A stretch of 64,000 nucleotides of DNA from Rhodoferax sp. (lineage in GTDB: Bacteria; Pseudomonadota; Gammaproteobacteria; Burkholderiales; Burkholderiaceae_C). The position numbers and the translations under genes are program-made. Under the pieces are notes generated by a model. That model did no database searches. It was not told where the DNA came from and was given only the letters and a program-made list of their open reading frames with translations. Shown here in pieces: positions 28,071 to 41,967 of this stretch; the stretch's first letter is position 1, and each line of letters begins with the position of its first letter. Location: contig NZ_JAQURE010000008.1 in NCBI RefSeq assembly GCF_028715765.1, positions 23,276 through 87,275 on the forward strand. Direction: 5' to 3'.

Positions 28071-31000
28071 TCAGGCACTGATCCAGGCCGCATCTGGCCG
28101 CCACTGCTGCACCCAGCCGGGCAGTTCTGCGGCGGGCATGGGGCGGGCAATGCCATAGCCTTGACCCAGCTCGCAGCCCAAGGCCAGCAGGGCGGCGCCG
28201 TGCGCCACGGTTTCCACGCCTTCGGCAATGACCTCGCGGTGAAAGGCCTCTGCCAGCCCAATCACGCCTTTCAAAATAGCCAGGTCGTCAGGGTCTTCCA
28301 ACATGTCGCGCACAAAGCTTTGGTCAATTTTGAGCTGCGCCACCGGCAGCCGCTTGAGGTAGGTGAGCGACGAGTAGCCGGTGCCAAAGTCATCCAACGC
28401 AAAGCGCAAGCCCAATTGTTGGCACTGCTCGATCACGTGCGAGGCCGAGCCAATGTCTTCCAGCGCGCTGGTTTCCAGCACCTCAAGCTCCAGCAATGCC
28501 GGGCTGACACCGGGGTGGTCGGCCAAGATGGCTTCCAGCCGGGGCACAAAATTGTGTTGCTGCATTTGGCGTGCGCTCACGTTCACGCTCACCGGCAGGT
28601 TCAGCCCCATGGCTTGCCAGGCCTGCAGTTGGGTCAACGCAGTGTGCATCACCCATTCACCTACCTCCACCATCAACATGTGGTTTTCAATGGCGGGCAA
28701 AAATTCAATCGGTGGCACCAAGCCGCGCTCGGGGTGCTGCCAGCGAATCAAGGCCTCTGCCCCCACCACTTGCCCGCTGCGCATGTTGACTTTGGGTTGG
28801 TAATACAGCACCAGCTCGCCTTGTTCGAGGGCTTGACGAATGCGGTCTTGGCTCTCGCGCGAGCCGCGCAGGTGGCGGTCTTGCTCGGTGTCAAAGGCGT
28901 GGTAGCGGTTTTTGCCGGCCAGTTTGGCCTGGTACATGGCCTGGTCAGCCTGGCGCTGAAGCTGGTCAGCATCAATCTCTTCGGTTTGCGGGAAATACGT
29001 CACGCCCAGGCTGGCCGACACTTGCACCTGCCCCTCGGGCAGCGCCACCGGCGTGTGCGCGGCATCCAGCAGCCGTTGCAGCAGCGGCGCACAGGCTTCG
29101 CGCTGCGGCAAGTCCACCACCACCGCCACAAATTCGTCACCCCCCAGGCGCGCCAGCGTGTCGCCTTCACGCAAGACCTGCTTCATGCGCTCGGCCAGCG
29201 TCATCAACAGCTGGTCGCCCACTTCGTGGCCATGGGTGTCGTTGATGAGCTTGAAGCCATCCAGGTCAAGGTACACCACGGCCAGTTGCAGGCCACGCCG
29301 CTGGGCGTTGTGCATGGCCTGGTGCAAGCGGTCGGCCAGCAGCACGCGGTTGGGCAGGCCAGTCAGGGCATCAAAATGCGCCATATGTTCAAGCTGCTGC
29401 TCGTGCGCCTTGAGCGCCGTGATATCTGAAAACAAGGCCACAAAGTGCCCAATCTGCCCCTGTGCATCGCGCACCGCGCTGATGGTTTGCATTTCCACAA
29501 ACAGCTCGCCGCTTTTGCGCCGGTTCCAAATTTCGCCGTACCAGTGGTCTTTTTCCAGCAAGCCTTTCCACATGGCCTCAAAGTAAGCCTGGTCGTGCCG
29601 ACCCGAACTGAGCAGGTGCGGGTTGCGCCCCAGCACCTCGTCGCGGCTGTAGCCGGTGATGCGGCTGAAAGCGGTATTGACGTTGACAATGCGGCCGTCT
29701 GGCGCGGTGATCATGATGCCCTCGCGGGCGTGGGTGAACACGCTGGCGGCCAGCTGCAGGGCTTGGTCAGCCGCTTTACGGGCGCTGATGTCAGACACCG
29801 CTGAAATAAAGTAAAGCGGTTCCCCCTGCGCGTTGCGCACCAGTTGCACTGCCAGGTTGACCCAAACCCAATGGCCGTCTTGGTGCACATAGCGCTTTTC
29901 TAGCTGGTAACTGCTGGCTTGGCCCGAGAGCAGGCGCTGCACCTGAGCCAAGTCAGCCGCCAGGTCTTCGGGCAGGGTGATGCGCTGAAAGTCAAAGCCC
30001 TGCGCCATCACCTCTTTATGGCTGTAGCCAATCAGTTGGCAAAACTGTTGGTTGATTTGCAAAAACTTGCCATCAGGGGCAATTTGGGCAATGCCCACCG
30101 CTGCGTTGTCAAACACCGCGCGAAACAAGGCCTCGCGCTCTTGCAAGGCTTGTGTTTGTGCTTGCAGGTTGGCCTGGTAGCGCTGAAACAGCGTGCGCGA
30201 CCAGCGGGCAAAGGCATAAGAAGCTGCCAGCCCCAAGGCCAACGCCAGTGCCAGCGGCCATAGCAGGTGGCGCCATGAGGGTTGGCCGCTGAGGCCATAG
30301 GCTTCTAAATCATGCTGCAGCGCGGCCTGCATCTCATTGTCAGCCAGGGTGGCCACCAGCACCCAACCCCAGGGCTCAACCTGGCGCACCAAAGCCGTTT
30401 TGTGAACTTGCGTGCCAGTGCGCTGGTCTGGCCAGACGTAATTGACAAAGCCTCCGCCGGCTTGCGCCTTGGCCAGCAGCAGTGCCAGTGCTTGTTGCTG
30501 TGCTGCAGGCATGCGCTGGTAGTGCTGACCTTCTAGCCGGTTATCAGAGGGTGAGAGCAACGACACCCCTTGGCGATCCAGCAGGCCAATGTAGCCACTG
30601 CGGCCAAATTGCAGCGCGCGCAGGCGGTCAATCACTTCTTTTTGTTGCTGCTCTTCCCATTTGTAGGTGTAGTCGCCGGTGCCAATCAGCCAGTCATAGG
30701 GGGCAAAACGGCGCACATAAGCCAATTTGTCGGCCATCACCTGGGGCTGGTCGGGCATGTACCAGCGGTAGCGTGAATAGCCGGCACCGTCGGGGCTTTG
30801 TGCGGCGGCAATCAAACCGCGCATGATGAAATGGCCGTTGTCGTCGCGGTTGTCCAGGTTGGTGCGGCCTTCAAGCTGCGGGGCGGTGGGCAACAAAATG
30901 AACTGGCCCTTGAAATCGTCAATGAAATAGTAGCCACGCCCATCGTAAAACCGCACCCCGCGCAGTGCCTCGGTGATCAAATGCTTGACCTCACTGGGGC

Positions 31001-31325
31001 TTTTTTGCGGCGACTCGCGGTCATAAATGGCTTGCGCGACCTGCATGGCCACGTCCACTTGCTCACGCAGGCTCTTTTTCAGCACCGCCTCGGTACGGTT
31101 GCGGGTGAATTCCAAAAAATTCACCGCCGAGTCAAGCTCGGCCGTCAGGCGGCTGTGCTGCTGGGCTTGCACGGTTTGGGCAATGCGCGCCAGCGAAGCC
31201 TGGTGGTCTTGCGCGCTACGCCAACTGTAGTAACCACCCAGCAGCAGTGTCAGCAGCACCACAATGGCCAACGTGCCAGCCAGGTGCAGCCGGGGCAGGG
31301 TGTGCGCGGTGGCTTCAATGCGCAT
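28071..31325 (-). CDS. Cache-PAS-PAS-GGDEF-EAL membrane sensor
   Basis: 1084 residues from the ATG at 31325, which follows TTGGAAA and lies 16 bp after the corA-like stop; a longer frame would run back into that gene. A helix near 14-33 and a second near 315-335 bracket a double Cache periplasmic sensor (GVRFYDGRGYYFIDDFKG and WLIGTGDYTYKWEE are typical). Two PAS domains follow, then GGDEF (LARLGGDEFVAVVV with RxxD site four residues before) and EAL (VGAEALIRWQHPERGLVPP, DDFGTGYSSLTYL, EGVET). Both catalytic motifs are intact, so it can be a bifunctional c-di-GMP cyclase/phosphodiesterase. Confidence 0.93.
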   Translation of the reverse strand: MRIEATAHTLPRLHLAGTLAIVVLLTLLLGGYYSWRSAQDHQASLARIAQTVQAQQHSRLTAELDSAVNFLEFTRNRTEAVLKKSLREQVDVAMQVAQAIYDRESPQKSPSEVKHLITEALRGVRFYDGRGYYFIDDFKGQFILLPTAPQLEGRTNLDNRDDNGHFIMRGLIAAAQSPDGAGYSRYRWYMPDQPQVMADKLAYVRRFAPYDWLIGTGDYTYKWEEQQQKEVIDRLRALQFGRSGYIGLLDRQGVSLLSPSDNRLEGQHYQRMPAAQQQALALLLAKAQAGGGFVNYVWPDQRTGTQVHKTALVRQVEPWGWVLVATLADNEMQAALQHDLEAYGLSGQPSWRHLLWPLALALALGLAASYAFARWSRTLFQRYQANLQAQTQALQEREALFRAVFDNAAVGIAQIAPDGKFLQINQQFCQLIGYSHKEVMAQGFDFQRITLPEDLAADLAQVQRLLSGQASSYQLEKRYVHQDGHWVWVNLAVQLVRNAQGEPLYFISAVSDISARKAADQALQLAASVFTHAREGIMITAPDGRIVNVNTAFSRITGYSRDEVLGRNPHLLSSGRHDQAYFEAMWKGLLEKDHWYGEIWNRRKSGELFVEMQTISAVRDAQGQIGHFVALFSDITALKAHEQQLEHMAHFDALTGLPNRVLLADRLHQAMHNAQRRGLQLAVVYLDLDGFKLINDTHGHEVGDQLLMTLAERMKQVLREGDTLARLGGDEFVAVVVDLPQREACAPLLQRLLDAAHTPVALPEGQVQVSASLGVTYFPQTEEIDADQLQRQADQAMYQAKLAGKNRYHAFDTEQDRHLRGSRESQDRIRQALEQGELVLYYQPKVNMRSGQVVGAEALIRWQHPERGLVPPIEFLPAIENHMLMVEVGEWVMHTALTQLQAWQAMGLNLPVSVNVSARQMQQHNFVPRLEAILADHPGVSPALLELEVLETSALEDIGSASHVIEQCQQLGLRFALDDFGTGYSSLTYLKRLPVAQLKIDQSFVRDMLEDPDDLAILKGVIGLAEAFHREVIAEGVETVAHGAALLALGCELGQGYGIARPMPAAELPGWVQQWRPDAAWISA

Positions 31326-31341
31326 GGGTTTCCAATTCAGT

Positions 31342-32502
31342 TCAGCGGGCCGAGCGCTCCAGGTAGCGCTTGCGCCAGAAAAACGCCACCAGGCTGGTCG
31401 CAATCAGCACCATGGCGGTCATGGCCAGCCAGAAGCCGTTGGACTGGTGCAGCAGCGGGATGAATTCGAAGTTCATGCCAAAAATGCCGGCAATCAGGTT
31501 CAGCGGCAGAAAAATGGCGGTCAGCACGGTCAGCGTGCGCATGATCTCGTTGGTGCGGTGGCTTTGTGCGTTGAAGTGCATTTGCACTGCAGTTTCGGCG
31601 TTTTGCTCTAACCGGCGCACGTGGTGCACCACGCGCTCAATGTGCTCCAGCACATCGCGGCTGCGCACTTGCAGCATGTCGTGCGCGTGCTGCCCCAGCA
31701 AGCTGCTGCATTCGGGCTGTGTTTTCAGTGCCTCCAGCCAGTCTTGCATGGCGCTGCGCTGGTCTTCACACAGGGCATCAAGCTGGTGCAACGCCAGCCG
31801 GGCGTCGAGCAGGGCGCTCCAGTTGCTGAAACGTGTTTTGGGGTTCAGCAGCTCGGCTTGCCAGTGGTCTAGCTGTTGGCTGAGTTCGCGGCGCAGTGCC
31901 AAAAAACCGTCCACCATGTGGTTGACGATGCGCAGCATCAGGTCAGCCGGGTCGGCGGCAATGCCACGTGCGCCGGTGGAGCGGTTGTCTGGCGCGTTGT
32001 CTGCAAGCAGCGGCTGGGTGGCCAGGCTGGTGGTGGCCAGCAGCCGGTTGACATAGGCGTCGCGCGGGGCCACATCTTGCGGGTGCACGCTGAGCAGCAG
32101 CCGTTCAAACACCACAAAGCCAATCGGGCTGGTGTCAATGCGCCGCAAGATCGGCGGGCCACCTTTGCGCCCCAGCTTCAGGCCGGGCTCGGTGGCGGTG
32201 GCGTTGTCGGCTGGGCGGGTGCTGAGGCGGCGAAACACCAGCAGGTCGTATTGCGAAGTGAAGTCGTAGCGCGAGGGCAGTTGCACATTGAGCAGGTCAG
32301 ACACATGCAGGTCGACCATTTGCACGCCGCACAGGCGCAGCAGCGCGGCTTGCAGCTGGGTGTGAAACTGGGCCAGTTCCTCGCGCGTGCACATCAGCCA
32401 CAGGTAACCTTGCTCAGACAGTGGCACGCTTGCCAGCAGCTGGGCGGGGTCGGCCAACTGGCGCTCAGTGACTTGGTTGGCGTGGATCGAGAGGAGTCGC
32501 AT
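31342..32502 (-). CDS. CorA-family divalent cation transporter (ZntB-like)
   Basis: 386 residues: a large cytoplasmic N-terminal domain, long helix (about 230-310) and two C-terminal transmembrane segments (near 320-340 and 355-375). The pore signature GMN is present in IFGMNFEF between the helices. CorA proteins move Mg2+, Co2+ or, for ZntB, Zn2+. The divergent N-terminal domain points to the ZntB-like branch. It precedes the GGDEF-EAL gene by 16 bp, so they probably form an operon, which is an uncommon pairing. Confidence 0.87.
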   Translation of the reverse strand: MRLLSIHANQVTERQLADPAQLLASVPLSEQGYLWLMCTREELAQFHTQLQAALLRLCGVQMVDLHVSDLLNVQLPSRYDFTSQYDLLVFRRLSTRPADNATATEPGLKLGRKGGPPILRRIDTSPIGFVVFERLLLSVHPQDVAPRDAYVNRLLATTSLATQPLLADNAPDNRSTGARGIAADPADLMLRIVNHMVDGFLALRRELSQQLDHWQAELLNPKTRFSNWSALLDARLALHQLDALCEDQRSAMQDWLEALKTQPECSSLLGQHAHDMLQVRSRDVLEHIERVVHHVRRLEQNAETAVQMHFNAQSHRTNEIMRTLTVLTAIFLPLNLIAGIFGMNFEFIPLLHQSNGFWLAMTAMVLIATSLVAFFWRKRYLERSAR

Positions 32503-32524
32503 GCAGGTGTCAAAGTGTGTGGCT

Positions 32525-33637
<1,113 letters not shown>

Positions 33638-33692
33638 TCAGGTTTTTTTTCAGGTTTGGTGAAAACTGCAAAAATTTTTGTTAAATTACGTC

Positions 33693-33794
33693 CCGAGCAG
33701 TTTACTGCTCCCCGCTTTTCCTCCCTGAGCGGGGCCTTGATGTGTGACAGCAAATAGGCTTACCACCCCAGCCCTTGTGCTGGGGTTTTTTTTT
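33693..33794 (+). ncRNA. Candidate small RNA with anti-Shine-Dalgarno loop
   Basis: A compact region between hemB and hemJ folds into three consecutive hairpins: GAGCAG/CTGCTC (33695-33700, 33705-33710); CCCCGCT/AGCGGGG (33710-33716, 33728-33734) with loop TTTCCTCCCTG; and a terminator stem CCCCAGC/GCTGGGG (33766-33772, 33779-33785) with nine T. An AT-rich promoter-like stretch (TTGTTAAATT at 33678-33687) precedes it. The CCTCCC loop is complementary to the ribosome-binding site. From memory this resembles the 'Betaproteobacteria toxic small RNA' family; not verified. No open frame with start is evident inside. Confidence 0.7.
33766..33794 (+). terminator. Rho-independent terminator of the sRNA
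   Basis: CCCCAGC - CCTTGT - GCTGGGG stem followed by nine T residues at 33786-33794. Confidence 0.9.
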
Positions 33795-33939
33795 GCTCAA
33801 AATTTCCCTTGCCGGGTCTCATTCCATTTCTATATCCATCCGACATGTTGTTGCAACGCCATGCCGTGCGCTGGCACTGTCTGCGGCTTCGCGCCTAATG
33901 TCGTATCGATCTGAAAACGGAATCACTTAAACTTGAATC

Positions 33940-34368
33940 ATGCTCTGGATCAAATCTTTACACATTGTCTTTGTGGCCAGCTGGTTTGCTGGCTTGTTTT
34001 ACCTGCCGCGTATTTATGTCAACCTGGCCATGGTGCCGGCTGACTCGGGTGCCGAGCGCGCGCGCTTGCTGCTGATGGCGCGCAAGTTGCTGCGCTTCAT
34101 GACCATCATTGCCATTCCGGCCTTGGGGTTGGGCATTTGGCTGTGGGTGGGCTACGGCATCGGTTGGGGCCCGGGCAATGCCTGGATGCATGCCAAGCTG
34201 ACCGCAGTGCTGGTGGTGCTGGGCTACCACCATGCCTGCAGTGTGATGCTGAAGAAGTTTGAGCGTGGTGAGCAGCGCCACAGCCATGTCTGGTACCGCT
34301 GGTTCAATGAAGCGCCGGTGATCTTGATGCTGATCATCGTCTGCCTGGTGGTGCTCAAGCCCTTTTAG
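33940..34368 (+). CDS. hemJ: Protoporphyrinogen IX oxidase HemJ (UPF0093/CopD-like membrane protein)
   Basis: 142 residues, four transmembrane helices. The start MLWIKSLHIVFVASWFAGLFYLPR is the HemJ signature, with conserved H8; HAKL gives H84 and K86, and H97/H98 lie in a later helix (YHHAC). HemJ oxidises protoporphyrinogen IX in bacteria lacking HemG/HemY. Its position opposite hemB supports the heme role. The vanZ-like gene follows 9 bp downstream, probably co-transcribed. Start codon context has no strong ribosome site. Confidence 0.9.
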   Translation: MLWIKSLHIVFVASWFAGLFYLPRIYVNLAMVPADSGAERARLLLMARKLLRFMTIIAIPALGLGIWLWVGYGIGWGPGNAWMHAKLTAVLVVLGYHHACSVMLKKFERGEQRHSHVWYRWFNEAPVILMLIIVCLVVLKPF

Positions 34369-34377
34369 GGCGGCGTG

Positions 34378-35478
34378 ATGCCGACACACAAAACCTCGGC
34401 ATGGCCACTGGCCTGGGTTTGTCTGGGCTTGATTCTTTACGCCAGTCTGTACCCGTTTGCCCCTTGGCGTGACCAAGGCATTGCGCCGTGGTTTTTTTTG
34501 ACGGCGCCACTGCTCACCTATTGGACGGGTTTTGATGTGGTGTCGAACGTGTTGGGCTACATGCCGTTTGGGTTTTTTCTGGCTTTGGCAGCTTTGCGCA
34601 GCGGCCGCTCGGCGGTGGCGCTGCCGATGGCGCTGCTGGCCTGTGCCGGGTTGTCGCTGAGCATGGAAACACTGCAGGTGTATTTGCCTGGCCGGGTGCC
34701 CTCTAACTTGGATTTGTTGCTCAATATCGGCGGCGGAGCGCTGGGTGCAGCCAGTGCCTGGAGCCTGGAGCGGCTGGGCGTGTTGCTGCGCTGGAGCCGT
34801 TTTCGGGCGCACTGGTTTGTGGCCGATGCGCGGGGTGGCTTGGTGCTGCTGGCGCTGTGGCCCGTGGCGCTGCTGTTTCCCACGGTGGTGCCGTTTGGCC
34901 TGGGGCAAGTGCTGGAGCGGCTAGAAGCCGCCTTGGCGCAGTGGCTGGTGAACAGCCCCCTGCAGGAGTGGCTGCCGCTGCGCGAGGTTGAACTGCAGCC
35001 CATGCTGCCCGCGGTGGAGTGGTCGGCCGTGTTGCTGGGCTTGTGGATACCGTGTTTGCTGGGTTACTGCATCATTGGCGCTTGGCTCAAACGCGTGCGA
35101 TTTGTGGTGCTGTTGGTGGGGGTGGGGGTGGCTAGCACGGCGCTGAGCAATGCCTTGAGTTATGGCCCCGCCTACGCCTGGCTGTGGTTGACGACCCCCG
35201 TCAAAGCCGCCATGGTGTGCGTGGCGGTGTTGGCCGCGGCGCTGCTTTGGCTGCCACGGCGTGCCAGCGCGGCACTGGCCTTGCTGGCGCTGGGGTTGGA
35301 CTTGAGTTTGATCAACCAGACCCCCATGGGCTCGTATGTAGCGCAAACACTGTTTTCTTGGGAGCAAGGGCAATTCATCCGCTTTTATGGCTTGGCGCAA
35401 TGGCTAGGCTGGCTGTGGCCTTTTGCCGCCACGGTGTATGTGCTCAATGTGCTGTGGGACAGGGCACCAGAATCCTAA
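34378..35478 (+). CDS. VanZ-family membrane protein
   Basis: 366 residues from the ATG at 34378 (a GTG three bases earlier is possible; AGGG precedes both). The first 140 residues are a VanZ-like domain: YASLYPFAPW, FDVVSNVLGYMPFGFFLAL, SMETLQVYLPGRVPSNLDLLLNIGG. Further hydrophobic helices make a total of about ten. VanZ homologues outside glycopeptide resistance have no settled function. It is 9 bp downstream of hemJ. Confidence 0.82.
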   Translation: MPTHKTSAWPLAWVCLGLILYASLYPFAPWRDQGIAPWFFLTAPLLTYWTGFDVVSNVLGYMPFGFFLALAALRSGRSAVALPMALLACAGLSLSMETLQVYLPGRVPSNLDLLLNIGGGALGAASAWSLERLGVLLRWSRFRAHWFVADARGGLVLLALWPVALLFPTVVPFGLGQVLERLEAALAQWLVNSPLQEWLPLREVELQPMLPAVEWSAVLLGLWIPCLLGYCIIGAWLKRVRFVVLLVGVGVASTALSNALSYGPAYAWLWLTTPVKAAMVCVAVLAAALLWLPRRASAALALLALGLDLSLINQTPMGSYVAQTLFSWEQGQFIRFYGLAQWLGWLWPFAATVYVLNVLWDRAPES

Positions 35479-35488
35479 AATCAGCCGC

Positions 35489-35875
35489 ATGACGCACCTT
35501 CAAACCCCATCCCCGCTCCCCTTGTCTTCAGCCCCGGCAGACTCTGCCCCCAGCTACTACCAACGGCACATCTTTTTTTGCTTGAACGAACGCCAACCCG
35601 GTGAAGACTGTTGCAGCCACCACGGCGCACAAGCTGCTTTTGACCACTGCAAAGTTCAAGTCAAGGCCGCTGGCCTGGCCGGCCCCGGCCAAGTGCGGGT
35701 CAACAAAGCCGGGTGCCTAGACCGCTGCGCCGGTGGCCCGGTGGCCGTGGTTTACCCCGAGGCGGTGTGGTACAGCTACGTGGACAACAGCGACATTGAT
35801 GAAATTGTCGACTCCCACCTGAAAAATGGCCAAATCGTCGAGCGCCTGCGGCTGCCCGCAGACGTAGGGCGCTAG
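35489..35875 (+). CDS. Thioredoxin-like [2Fe-2S] ferredoxin domain protein
   Basis: 128 residues from the ATG at 35489, 10 bp after the vanZ-like stop; a longer frame would overlap that gene. After a Pro/Ser-rich N-terminus (about 1-25) comes YYQRHIFFCLNERQPGEDCCS, then VRVNKAGCLDRCAGGPVAVVYPEAVWYSYVD. The four cluster cysteines follow the C-x9-11-C ... C-x3-C pattern of thioredoxin-like 2Fe-2S ferredoxins. Electron partner unknown. Likely third gene of the hemJ-vanZ run. Confidence 0.85.
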   Translation: MTHLQTPSPLPLSSAPADSAPSYYQRHIFFCLNERQPGEDCCSHHGAQAAFDHCKVQVKAAGLAGPGQVRVNKAGCLDRCAGGPVAVVYPEAVWYSYVDNSDIDEIVDSHLKNGQIVERLRLPADVGR

Positions 35876-35891
35876 GCTTTTGCAGCTTTTC

Positions 35892-35912
35892 CCCTCCCCC
35901 TCTGGGGGAGGG
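35892..35912. repeat. GC-rich palindrome, copy 2
   Basis: CCCTCCCCC (35892-35900), TCT, GGGGGAGGG (35904-35912), then CAGGGGTGGGGG. Same design as the copy at 9788-9808: short palindrome then a G-rich tail. It lies 17 bp after the ferredoxin gene. Confidence 0.6.
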
Positions 35913-35948
35913 CAGGGGTGGGGGCTGGCATACCACAGCTGCCAATTA

Positions 35949-36013
35949 TTTTTATAAGCTTTTTATGCCTGTAGCGCTTATTCTATAAGCATGAGAAGCT
36001 ATATATTTAATAT
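35949..36013 (-). repeat. AT-rich palindromic repeat, copy F (intergenic)
   Basis: On the minus strand: TATATAGCTTCTCATGC, GCTTATAGAATAAGC stem, GCTACAGGC, ATAAAAAGC. It directly precedes the DD-carboxypeptidase gene and so occupies its promoter region. Confidence 0.75.
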
Positions 36014-36051
36014 CAAATTCAATGCACAAACTGACACACACATCCAATCCC

Positions 36052-37197
36052 ATGAAAAAATTCTTGTTTTCTTTGCTGGCCGCGTTGAGCCTGTCGGTGG
36101 CGGCGCAAACGCCGGTGCCGCCTGAAATAGCAGCGCGCTCTTACCTGCTGCTGGACGTGACAGCCAACCAAATTCTGGCCGCCAAAGACATTGATGCTGC
36201 GGTCGAGCCGGCTTCGCTGACCAAGCTGATGACGGCCTACTTGGTGTTTGATGCCCTGCGCAGCAAAAAAATCGATCTCAAGCAAACCCTGCCGGTCAGT
36301 GAGCGCGCCTGGAAGATGCCGGGTTCGCGCATGTTCATCGACCCCAAAATGCAGGTGCCAGTGGAAGACTTGATCAAGGGCATGGTGGTGCAAAGCGGCA
36401 ACGATGCCACGGTGGCTTTGGCCGAAGGTGTGGGCGGGACGGTAGAGCGCTTTGTGCAACTGATGAACGACCAGGCCCAGCTGCTGGGCATGAAGGCCAC
36501 CGGTTACCACAACCCCGAAGGCCTCACGCAAGCCGGCCACACCACCACGGCGCGCGATTTGAGCGTGTTGGCCACCCGCTTGATGCAAGACTTTCCTGAA
36601 TATGTGCCTTACTACGCCATCAAAAAATACCGCTACCCTGGCACCCCTGCAGCCAACGACAACAACCGCAACCTGCTGCTGTTTCGTGACCCCAGCGTGG
36701 ACGGCCTGAAAACCGGCCACACCGAAGCCGCTGGCTATTGCCTGATTGCCACCGCACACCGCGACGTGCCGGGGCTGGGCAGCCGCCGCTTGCTGTCGAT
36801 TGTGCTGGGCACCGCCAGCGAAAACGCCCGCGCCAGCGAGTCGCAAAAGCTGCTGAACTGGGGCTACACCGCGTTTGAAGCCGTGAAGCTGTTTGATGCC
36901 AACCAAGCCGTGGTCAGCCCACCGGTCTGGAAAGGCAAACAAGCCACCGTCAACCTGGGCCAGCCGCACGCCATTGTGGTGGCGGTGCCCAGCGGCAGCG
37001 CTGCCAAGCTGACCACCCAGGTGGCGCGCCCCGACCCCTTGGTGGCACCGCTGAGCCAAGGCCAACAGGTCGGCATGCTGAAAATTAGCAGCGCGGGTCA
37101 AGCGGTGGCCGAGGTTCCGCTGCTGGCCTTGCAGGGCGTGGAGCAAGCCAATGTGCTGGGTCGCGCTTGGGATGCGCTGCGCCTGTGGATCAAATGA
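36052..37197 (+). CDS. dacC: D-alanyl-D-alanine carboxypeptidase (PBP5/6 type)
   Basis: 381 residues from the ATG at 36052, the start that puts the signal peptide (MKKFLFSLLAALSLSVAAQ) at the N-terminus; an ATG 30 bp upstream is possible. Penicillin-binding motifs are complete: SLTK (S55, K58), SGN (S115), KTG (K220). A C-terminal PBP5-like beta domain and amphipathic anchor (NVLGRAWDALRLWIK) tether it to the inner membrane. It trims the terminal D-Ala of peptidoglycan pentapeptides. Its stop overlaps the ghrA start (TGATG). The symbol among dacA/dacC is uncertain. Confidence 0.93.
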   Translation: MKKFLFSLLAALSLSVAAQTPVPPEIAARSYLLLDVTANQILAAKDIDAAVEPASLTKLMTAYLVFDALRSKKIDLKQTLPVSERAWKMPGSRMFIDPKMQVPVEDLIKGMVVQSGNDATVALAEGVGGTVERFVQLMNDQAQLLGMKATGYHNPEGLTQAGHTTTARDLSVLATRLMQDFPEYVPYYAIKKYRYPGTPAANDNNRNLLLFRDPSVDGLKTGHTEAAGYCLIATAHRDVPGLGSRRLLSIVLGTASENARASESQKLLNWGYTAFEAVKLFDANQAVVSPPVWKGKQATVNLGQPHAIVVAVPSGSAAKLTTQVARPDPLVAPLSQGQQVGMLKISSAGQAVAEVPLLALQGVEQANVLGRAWDALRLWIK

Positions 37198-38117
37198 TGC
37201 GCATCAGCTTTTGCTGCGCCAACACGGCGCCTGAGCCGTGGCTGGTGCGCTTGCGCGCCGCCATGCCGCAGGCCGAGGTGAGCGTGTGGCAGCCGGGTGC
37301 AGCGGCGGCCGACATGGCGGTGGTCTGGCAGCCGCCGCAAGCTTTTTTTGATGAGCAACCCCAGCTCAAAGCCATTTTCAACATTGGTGCCGGGGTCGAT
37401 GCCTTGCTGAAACTGCGCTTGCCACCCCAGGCGGTGGTGGTGCGGCTGGAAGATGCGGGCATGGCCGTGCAAATGGCCGAATACGTGTGCCAAGCGGTGG
37501 TGCGCCACTTTCGCGACCTCAATGCCTATGCCGCCGACATGCAGGCCGGGCATTGGACCTTTTACCCGCCGCGCCAGCGCAGCGACTTTGCTGTGGGGGT
37601 GATGGGCTTGGGTGTGCTGGGCGCGCGCGTGGCGCAGGCCTTGGCGCAGTTTGAGTTTCCGGTCAACGGCTGGAGCCGCACGCCCAAAGCGCTGACCGGC
37701 TTGACCCCATTTGTGGGGGCGGCGCAGTTCAACGACTTTTTAGCCTGCAGCCGGGTGCTGGTGAACCTGCTGCCGCTCACCCCTGAGACCGTGAACCTGC
37801 TGAACCACGACATGCTTGGCCGCATGCCGCGGGGCGGCTATGTCATTAACGTGGCGCGTGGCGCCCATGTGGTGGATGCTGACTTGCTGGCGCTGATTCA
37901 ATCCGGCCACCTGGCGGGTGCCACGCTGGATGTGTTTCGCACCGAGCCGCTGCCTGCCGAGCACCCGTTTTGGCACGAGCCGCGCATTACCCTGACTCCG
38001 CACACCTCAGCGCGCACTTTGCTGGACGACAGCATGGCGCAAATGGTGGCCAAGATGGCCGCACTGGCACGCGGCGAGCCAGTCACAGGCGTGGTGAACG
38101 TGGCCAAGGGTTACTGA
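37197..38117 (+). CDS. ghrA: Glyoxylate/hydroxypyruvate reductase A
   Basis: 306 residues from the ATG at 37197 (a second ATG is at 37194). D-2-hydroxyacid dehydrogenase fold: NIGAGVDALL, NAD(P) motif GVMGLGVLGARVAQAL, NVARGAHVVDADLL with catalytic R, E in LDVFRTEPLPAEHP, and H in LTPHTSA. The WSRTPK segment after the second strand suggests NADPH use, as in GhrA. Reduces glyoxylate and hydroxypyruvate. Coupled to the upstream carboxypeptidase by a one-base overlap, though their functions are unrelated. Converges on gyrB. Confidence 0.92.
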   Translation: MRISFCCANTAPEPWLVRLRAAMPQAEVSVWQPGAAAADMAVVWQPPQAFFDEQPQLKAIFNIGAGVDALLKLRLPPQAVVVRLEDAGMAVQMAEYVCQAVVRHFRDLNAYAADMQAGHWTFYPPRQRSDFAVGVMGLGVLGARVAQALAQFEFPVNGWSRTPKALTGLTPFVGAAQFNDFLACSRVLVNLLPLTPETVNLLNHDMLGRMPRGGYVINVARGAHVVDADLLALIQSGHLAGATLDVFRTEPLPAEHPFWHEPRITLTPHTSARTLLDDSMAQMVAKMAALARGEPVTGVVNVAKGY

Positions 38118-38140
38118 ACCCTTGGCCATATTGCCCCCGG

Positions 38141-41901
<3,761 letters not shown>

Positions 41902-41967
41902 GTCTTCCTCTTGTGGTGATTCATCTGGGGGGTATGGCGGTTATTTTCCCACTCATTGGCGCTGTTT

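Noticed and set aside
33841..33903. Second small RNA after the sRNA terminator
   Set aside because: CGACAT/ATGTCG ends pair but the interior does not fold convincingly and there is no terminator.
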